64,000 nt of DNA from Vitellaria paradoxa. Taxonomy: Eukaryota; Streptophyta; Magnoliopsida; Ericales; Sapotaceae. The translations under genes were made by a program, and so were the position numbers. Each line of letters begins with the position of its first letter. The stretch's first letter is position 1. Below are positions 56,924 through 64,000 of the stretch, in pieces. The stretch spans positions 16,469,228-16,533,227 of the forward strand of contig CM034241.1 of the NCBI GenBank assembly GCA_019916065.1. The letters are read 5' to 3'. The notes under the pieces were generated by a model. It searched no databases. It was not told the origin of the DNA and saw only the letters and a list, made by a program, of their open reading frames with translations.

Positions 56924-58860
56924 TGTCACGCCCCAGGTTTCACAACCCGGGCATGTGAATAAAATAACACACAATATATCATCTAATAACATTTCTTGTT
57001 CCACATCAGAGCCATACTCACATATTATGGAGCTAATGAAATAAAAATAGATAAAATTCATACTTTAAATTTAAATAAATGCCTTAGTCAAAACTAACTA
57101 GGCAACAAAGCTCCACAACTATGCCCAAACAATCTCTAAAAAAAAAAAAATAAAAAATAAATAAATAAATAAATAGCCTTCACCTCACAAACAAAGGTGT
57201 ATTACAATCTACGAACAATAAATTTTCAGGAGTCTAAAACAATTACATAAAAAAATAATAAATAAAAACTTTAATTCCTATGCTCATAAGGTCCCGAACA
57301 TGACTCAAATTCATTACCTGCATCACAAGCTGTAAGGGGTTTAGCACTAATACCACGTGTGCTTGGAACCCTAATAATAATAATAATATAAATGCAGTAT
57401 GTCCTAACATGCTACTATATGAGACAATTATACACAAGTAGCAATTTCAAACAAGAATTTAAATTTAATTATCAATATCTTTTCGTTACAATTAATTGTG
57501 TTTCAGCACCACACAACGCGTCAAAGAAAAATAATTTAATTTCAAGGTATTGCTGCTTGGTTGTCTCGTAGAAACAAGACCCAACCAATATACATCATTC
57601 ATTGATGTCTGCTTGGTTGTCCCGTAGAAACAGGACCCAACCAATATACACCATCCTTCGGTGTCTGCTTCTTAGGTCGAAACCTTAGAAATATAATATG
57701 CCACCCTTAGGCATCTGCTTCGTTCGTAGGTTACTAGCCTACTGGACTCGATTACCACCCCCGCGCGGGTTTCGGGACTCTCAACCCTTGGGTACGTATA
57801 CCCAATATTTTCAATACCCCTCAATCCAAATCAAACATATTATTAAATTTCCCTTTATAATTCCACATTAAATAAATTCTCCATTTATTCTAAAGTTTCA
57901 CAAAATATATATATATATATAAGTTTCATACCCGCATAGCACACTATCAATCACGCCACATGTACAAAGCAAATCATTTAATGCCATATTCAAAGAATCA
58001 AAATCTATTTCAGAGCAATACACTTTCAATTACACACATATATAGATTCATATATATATATATATGTATACATACAACCAATTCAATTTAAAACAAACAA
58101 ACTGGAACACCTCACGTCAATAGATAGGTATTAATTTAATAAATGAAATCAATTGAAAACTTGAATCCTGGAGAATGACTACCTTAAGAGCACATATATA
58201 TTAATAATATAAATTTCAAATCAAGACTTGGACTTTCTGTGAGTTTTTCACATATACATATACATAATATATATTAAAAATAAAGATTTCCAATCAACAC
58301 TTTCTGGAAGTCTTTCATGACTATCAAATCCATTGATATATATATTTACCTATATATATATTAATAATGAAAATTTAATTCAAGATTTTTCCGAAAGTCT
58401 TCACGGCAAACAATCAACTGGTATACATTTATATATGTACATAATATTATTAAGGTTCTACCCCTTACCTCTGTAGTCACAGAAGAAAATCCAGTAAAAA
58501 AAAAGGAAGCTGCCGTTTCTTCTTCTTCTTCTTCTTCTCTTCCTTTCTCTCTCTCTATCTCTCTCTCTCTCTCTTTTCTAGGGTTTTAATTAATCAAAAT
58601 TAAATACAGATTTATATATTTATAGAAGCAGGGTTTTAACCTAACCAAATTAATTATTTCCTACTCCCCGTAGGTTTAGGAAAATTACACATTTCTCCTA
58701 AAATTTTAAAAATCTTTTTAAATATAACCCAAAATTAATATTTTTAAATAAAAGTCCAAAAATTACATATTATTAAATTTAAATAGCAAACTAAACTTAT
58801 CAATAAAAAAAAAATTTCAAATTAAATTAAATTAAATAAAAAAAATTTTGGGTTATTACA
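56924..58860 (-). repeat. 3' LTR of gypsy element E
   Basis: 1937 bp, plus strand TGTCACGCCCC to GGGTTATTACA (that is TGTAATAACCC on its own strand). It contains two tandem 56-bp units (57554-57665, TGCTTGGTTGTCYCGTAGAA), TA microsatellites and a CTT/CT tract (58519-58573). Short open frames at 56867-57437 are not genes. Confidence 0.93.
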
Positions 58861-58875
58861 TCCTACCCCCTTACA
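58861..58875 (-). other. Polypurine tract of gypsy element E
   Basis: The minus strand reads GTAAGGGGGTAGGA just before the 3' LTR, the start site for second-strand synthesis. Confidence 0.88.
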
Positions 58876-58919
58876 AAATTTCGTCCTCGAAATTGAGGAG
58901 GTAACAAAAAAAAAAACAT

Positions 58920-59486
58920 TCAAGAAAACAACTCAAGGTATCTAGCCCGCATATCTGTCTCTCGCTCCCAAGTTGACTCTTCAACACCATGGTGCTTCCA
59001 TAACACTCTAACTAAGGGGATAGTCTTCCCTCGTAGCACTTGCTCCCGAGAATCCAAAATTTCAATTGGTTTCACCTCATAAGTTACATCTGAATCAACC
59101 TTAAGTTCGGTCCAGTCTAACACATGCGAACAATCCGGATTATACTTCCTGAGCATAGACACGTGAAACACCTCATGTACTCCTGAAAGCTGCGGTGGTA
59201 AAGCAAGACGATAAGCCACCTCTCCAACCCTAGCCAAAACTTCAAATGGCCCAATATATCTCGGGGACAACTTCCCTCTACGCCCAAAACGAAACTGACC
59301 CTTCCGTGGTGAAACCTTTAGAAACACATGATCTCCTACTTCAAACTCCAAAGGCCTTCAGCTCTTGTCAGCATAGCTCTTTTGGCGGCTCCGTGCTGTC
59401 TCAAGCCTCTGTCGAATTAGTTTGACCTTCTCAGTCGTCTCCTGCACAAACTCAGGCCCAACAATTGCAGTTTCTCCAACCTCAGC
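58920..59486 (-). pseudogene. Gypsy E: polyprotein C-terminus with chromodomain-like end
   Basis: The same reading frame continues after the stop at 59487 with AEVGETAIVGPEFVQETTEK and RQKSYADKS, a TGA at 59358-59360 where arginine is usual, then FEVGDHVFLKVSPRKGQFRF, GKLSPRYIGPFEVLARVGEV, a chromodomain-like segment (PIEILDSREQVLRGKTIPLV, WKHHGVEESTWERETDM) and a stop at 58920. The integrase C-terminal GPF/Y motif is present as YIGPFEV. This kind of tail is found in Tekay-type chromoviruses and directs insertion to chromatin. Confidence 0.9.
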
Positions 59487-61649
59487 CTAACAGATAGGAG
59501 ATCTACATGGTCTGCCATACAAAGCTTCAAAAGGAGCCATCCCAATGCTTGATTGGTAGCTATTATTATACGCAAATTCAATCAAAGGAAGATGGTTCTC
59601 CCAGCTGCCACGAAAATCAAGCACACATGCCCTAAGCATATCCTCCAAGATCTGAATTGTACGTTCTGACTGTCCATCAGTCTGAGGATGAAAGGCAGTA
59701 CTAAACAACAATTCTGTCCCCATGGCCACCTGGAGACTCTGCCAAAACCGAGAAGCAAAGCGCGGATCCCTGTCCGAGACGATGGATACAGGAGCTCCGT
59801 GAAGCCTTACGATTTCCTTAACATATAATTTAGCCAAGACATCCATGGAGTCCGTCAAACGAATCGGCAAAAAGTGAGTTGACTTGGTCAACCTATCCAC
59901 TATCACCCAAATAGTATCATGGCCCTTCGGTGATCTCGGTAAACCAGAAATAAAATCCATTGTAATGTTCTCCCACTTCCACTCTGACACTGGCAAAGGC
60001 TGCAAAAGACCCGCTGGTTTCTGATGCTCAGCCTTAACTTGCTGACAAGTAAGGCACCTACTCACAAACTCTGCCACCTCCTTCTTCATACCTGCCCAAA
60101 AGAACTGACGGCGCAAGTCATGATACATCTTAGTACCTCCAGGATGTACTGCAAATTTAGAGTGATGGAACTCCTTTAAAACCGTATCTCGGGCAGAGAT
60201 TGGCACGAAAAGTCTCCCCAAATACCTCAAACCGTTATCGTCACCAATCACCCATCCTGGCATCTCATCAGGATTCGACAACTTAGCTCGTATCGTCTCA
60301 CATTCAACATCAGTCCCTTGAGCTTCTATCACACGACTTAATAGAATTGGCTGAGTAGCTATGGCACACAAGATAGCATGACTTTCATCTTCTCGCAACT
60401 CCATATCAAACTCGCTAAGGCTTTTTATCATTTCCCATTCTTGCACGAAAAGACCCGCTACAGTACCACGAGTCTTTCGGCTAAGTGCGTCAGCAACCAC
60501 ATTTGCCTTACCTGGGTGATACTGGAGCTCAAAATCGTAATCCTCCATGTACTCCATCCATCTCCTCTGCCTCAAATTCAAATCCTTCTGAGTGAAAAGG
60601 TACTTCAAACTCTTGTGGTCAGAAAACACCTCAAATTTCTCACCATACAAATAGTGTCTCCAACTTTTCAGAGCAAAGATAATTGCTGCCAACTCCAAAT
60701 CATGCACTGGGTAGTTATGCTCGTGAGTCTTCAACTGCCTAGACCCATAAGCTACTACTTTATCACCTTGCATCAGCACACAGCCCAAACCTTCCTTGGA
60801 TGCGTCACAATAAACTAAATAACCCAATCCTCTCTCAGGAATCATAAGCACTGGTGCAGTAGTTAGCCTCTTCTTTAACTCTTGAAAAGACTGTTCACAC
60901 TTCTCATCCCAAATAAACTTGACCCCTTTTCGAGTCAGCCGAGTCATCGGCCCAGCTAACCTCGAGAAATCACGGACAAATCTTCGATAGTACCCTGCCA
61001 AACCCAGAAAACTCCGAATCTCAAAAACTGTCTTCGGTCTTTGCCAATCCATAACTGCCTCAACCTTAGATGGATCAACTGCAACTCCCTCCTCAGAAAC
61101 AACATGCCCTAGAAATTTCACTTCTTTGAGCCAGAACTCACACTTGCTCAATTTAGCATAGAGCTGGTGATCTCTCAAGGTCTGAAGTACCATTCTCAGA
61201 TGCTCCTTATGTTCCTCCTCTGACTGGGAATAAACTAATATGTCATCAATAAACACGACAACAAACTTGTCTAAATATCTACTGAACACCCGGTTCATCA
61301 AGTCCATGAACACGGCAAGAGCATTGGTCAGCCCAAATGGCATCACCAAGAACTCGTAGTGCCCATATCGAGTCCTGAATGCCGTCTTAGAAATGTCTTC
61401 CTGCTTCACCCTCAACTGGTGGTAACCAGATCTCAAATCAATCTTTGAGAAAATGACCGAACCCTTCAGTTGGTCGAACAGATCGTCAATCCTCAGTAGA
61501 GGATACCGATTCTTGATCGTGACCCGATTCAACCTTCGGTAATCTATACACATCCTGAGAGTTCCATCATTTTTAGCTGCAAATAGTGCTGGTGCACCCC
61601 AAAGTGAAGTGCTAGGGCGGATAAATCCCTTAGAGCTCAACTCCTCTAT
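59487..61649 (-). pseudogene. Gypsy E: reverse transcriptase, RNase H and integrase
   Basis: About 717 codons open between two stops. [45 protein letters not shown] and the catalytic FIDD at about residue 130. RNase [11 protein letters not shown] (278-287), [17 protein letters not shown], and DHKSLKYL. Integrase: HHCC zinc finger (H493, H499, C529, C532), then the triad D562 (MDF), D623 (SDRDPRF) and E659 (GQSERT), spacing D-35-E. It ends with [10 protein letters not shown] and a TAG replacing the usual tryptophan. All catalytic residues are intact. The fragment is in frame with the parts before and after it. Confidence 0.95.
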
Positions 61650-63743
61650 CTAGGATCTTAACTCCACCAACTCTGCAGGTGCCAATCTATACGGGGCTAT
61701 AGAAATTGGTTCTGTGCCAGGTATCAGATCAATCCCAAATTCAATCTCCCGTTCAGGCGGTAATCCAGCTACTTCTGAAAACACTTCTGGAAATTCACAA
61801 ACAACTCGTGGTAACTCAATTTTGTCACCCTCCTCGTCCTCTAGAGCCATACAAGCAAACAAACTGCACAAGTCTACTCGTCCCTGCCCATTGAGGGAAG
61901 GCAAAAGTTGAGGACTACAACGATCACCAGAAAATCGTATCTGATGTCCCTCTGTAGTAAATAAGGTCACTCGACTCTTAGCACAATCTATCATCGCCCG
62001 AAAGACTGACAGCCAGTTCATGCCAAGAATCACATCAAAGCTTCCCATGTCTATCACAATTAGGTCAAAAACTGACAAGTGCTCCCGTCCTGAAGTCTCA
62101 TCCCTAATAGTGATCTCACAATTCTTACAAACTCGATTCAACACAGAATGACCTCCTATCGGTGTTTCAACGTGCAATGGTGGAATTAACTCATCCGCAG
62201 ATAAATTCAATGTAGACATAAATAATGCAGCAATAAATGAATGAGATGCTCCTGTGTCTACAAGGACTGTGGAATTAGTAGCATAAATGAGAAAGGTACC
62301 TCTCGTCACTATAGGCTCTGCACGTCCATCATTCTGGGCCACAGTGAAAACTCGTCCCTGAACTGGTGTCGTCTGTGGTCTACCCCCATTTTGTCCCTGT
62401 TGGGATCCACCCTGAACTCCTTGATGCTGTTGAACACCACTTGGAACACCCATCTGATACTGCGGTGCCCCTCCTTGAGTAGCCCTCTGAAAATGAGTCT
62501 GCACTGATTGTGACCCTGCTGGCCTGCTACTCTGTACTGACTGAGCTGGCTGTGGAGGTTTCATAATACTTCCGTTGCCTTGCCTCTGCGGACAACGCCT
62601 CTGCACATGACCTGGTAGACCACACGTGTAACAAATCTTTACCTCGGCCCTATTTTCAGATCCACCCGACACGCCTTTGTAAGGACAGTTAAACTGACGA
62701 TGCCCAGGCTGTCTGCAATTATGACAAATAATAGGACTCTGTGCAGAAACTCCAGTTGCCGCTGACTTACTTGGGACCATACTCCCCTGCTGAAATTGCT
62801 GAGACTGTGCCCCATGTAAATTCTCTCTCTGCCTTTTGGTGGGTCTGTTCTCCTGGTGCTGAGTCTTTCCTTGCCTAGCTTCATTCTGTGCCCTGGTATC
62901 TGCCAAATTCTTCTCCACTGCCATTGCTCGATCAACCAAGGTCTCATATTCATTAAGCCCCAAAGGCACTATCCGATCTCTGACAGCAGGCCTCAATCCC
63001 TTCTCAAACCGTCTACACTTGGTGCGTTCAGTGGACACCAACTCCTTAGCATATTTGGCCAATGAGGTAAATTTACGCCCATACTCCAGCACAGTCATTG
63101 GTCCTTGAGTTAAATTCAGAAATTCATCAAGTTTAGCATCTCTCAGAGACTGTGGGAAGAAGTAGTCTCTGAAACACTCCTTAAAATCCTCCCAAGTAAG
63201 TGCAGACGCCCCACGAGACGCCTTCACAGTACTCCACCAATCCGCTGCAGCACATTCCAACTGAAAAGCAGCAAGCAGAACTCTGGTCTTGTCTTCACTT
63301 AACTGCATCACTTCAAATATTTTCTCATTCTCATGTAAAAATTTCTCAACCTCTTCAGTGTCTGCTGTGCCAGAGTAAGTAGGAGGTTTCATTCTCCTAA
63401 ACTTCTCATACGGAGCTGTAGGTTGACTCGCTTGCCTTCCTCCAGCAAACATTGCAGCTATTTGTTGCATCCACATCTGTGGGTCCACCATTCCTGGCTG
63501 CGGCACACTTGGTGCTTCGGATTGCACCTCAGCCACGTGAGGCACTCCTAATGGAACCTCTGCTCCAACCCTAGCATATGACCCCTGCTCTTGTGACACT
63601 CCCGCAGCAATGGGAACATCATCAACTGGAACTTCATGACCCTGCCCAGCTTGAATCCCTCGGCCTCGGACCCGGCCTCTACCACGACCACGACCTTGGC
63701 CCCTGCCTCTACCTCTAACACCTGGAGCTACACGTGGCAGCAT
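61650..63743 (-). pseudogene. Gypsy E: Gag and aspartic protease
   Basis: 697 codons from the ATG at 63743. The N-terminus is an RG-rich tract (GRGRGQGRGRGRGRVRGRG). The Gag core has FLHENEKIFEVMQLSEDKTR, ADWWSTVKASRG, WEDFKECFRDYFFPQ and EYGRKFTSLAKYA. Two CX2CX4HX4C zinc knuckles follow (CHNCRQPGHRQFNC and CYTCGLPGHVQRRC), a Q/G-rich linker, the protease with VLVDTGASHSFIA and DVILGMNWL, and the linker to RT with EFPEVFSEVAGLPPEREIEF. The frame ends at TAG 61650-61652, in place of the glutamine expected within the RT linker. Gag and protease themselves are undamaged. Confidence 0.95.
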
Positions 63744-63901
63744 TTCTCTAAAAATTCACAAAAATATACTAAGGTCAACACCTTCGTAACAATTTTAAGT
63801 CCAACAAAGCATCAAATTCACGTATCACAACTAAATAAACTAACATGTAATCACATAATACTTAGAAAAATAAAAGACCCACTGTCCCTAGGTATTCTAA
63901 A
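63744..63901 (-). other. 5' leader of gypsy element E
   Basis: A 158-bp untranslated leader between the primer-binding site and the Gag start codon. No upstream gene is seen. Confidence 0.7.
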
Positions 63902-63921
63902 CCTAGGCTCTGATACCAAGT
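63902..63921 (-). other. Primer-binding site of gypsy element E
   Basis: The minus strand reads TTGGTATCAGAGCCTAGG next to the LTR, matching the 3' end of initiator methionine tRNA. Confidence 0.92.
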
Positions 63922-64000
63922 TGTCACGCCCCAGGTTTCACAACCCGGGCATGTGAATAAAATAACACACAATATATCATCTAATAACATTTCTTGTTCC
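63922..64000 (-). repeat. 5' LTR of gypsy element E, first 79 bp
   Basis: Identical to 56924-57002 base for base. The remainder lies beyond the window. Confidence 0.95.

Larger units (their letters stand above)
56924..64000 (-). mobile_element. Young Ty3-gypsy chromovirus (Tekay-like) element E, partial
   Basis: The element comprises a 3' LTR (56924-58860), polypurine tract, a gag-pol frame on the minus strand (58920-63743), primer-binding site (63902-63921) and the first 79 bp of the 5' LTR (63922-64000). The two LTR ends are identical over those 79 bp. The left target site is GTAGG (56919-56923); the right one is outside the window. LTR architecture resembles LTRs A-D, so they are probably relatives. 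Three nonsense codons make this copy non-autonomous. Confidence 0.95.

Noticed and set aside
60378..60818. A 146-codon plus-strand open frame
   Set aside because: It is antisense to the RNase H/integrase region of gypsy element E, whose minus-strand frame has clear catalytic motifs.

Overview
The window is nuclear DNA of a flowering plant, most likely a eudicot: it is AT-rich, its genes carry plant-type introns, and nearly all of it is layered transposable elements of plant lineages (Ty1-copia, Ty3-gypsy chromovirus, CACTA/En-Spm with TNP2 and Transposase_24 genes, a Mutator-like inverted-repeat element). Species cannot be told from the sequence. Only one convincing host gene is present, an intronless 242-codon plant-specific protein at 11796-12524.

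Layout. 1-4000: a Ty1-copia gag/5' LTR remnant (minus) placed against the RNase H end of another copia element (plus), then a 1.1 kb element with long inverted repeats. 4080-6511: a decayed gypsy protease/RT piece and LTR-like DNA. 6512-11190: AT-rich DNA built from degenerate, repeated ~750-bp blocks. 11191-13768: the host gene with a duplicated 98-bp promoter block. 13769-24014: one decayed Ty1-copia element (minus) split by three LTR insertions (14000-16314; 17302-19087 with TSD ATAGA; 20848-22450 with TSD GCTAC).

25818-56923 is a Russian-doll nest. CACTA element A (plus) carries a solo gypsy LTR (26505-29162, TSD GAATG) and, inside its transposase gene, a second CACTA element B (31182-56770, TSD TGA). 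B carries a gypsy LTR insertion (32646-35845), a truncated copia element (51594-54277) and gypsy LTR C, and LTR C is itself split by a complete third CACTA element C (40143-51306, TSD TTA). Element C has its TNP2 and Transposase_24 genes and also contains exons of a host gene for a bL25-type ribosomal protein, with its splice sites: a gene capture. From 56924 to beyond the window a young Ty3-gypsy Tekay-like element (minus) sits in element A; its LTR ends are identical over the 79 bp that can be compared, and its gag-pol frame is intact except for three nonsense codons.

The most interesting observations are the bL25 exon capture by CACTA element C, the exactly dated nesting A > B > LTR C > C, and a 191-bp sequence module shared, in opposite orientation relative to the LTR, by two unrelated LTR families and present in only one of the two copies of each family in this window.
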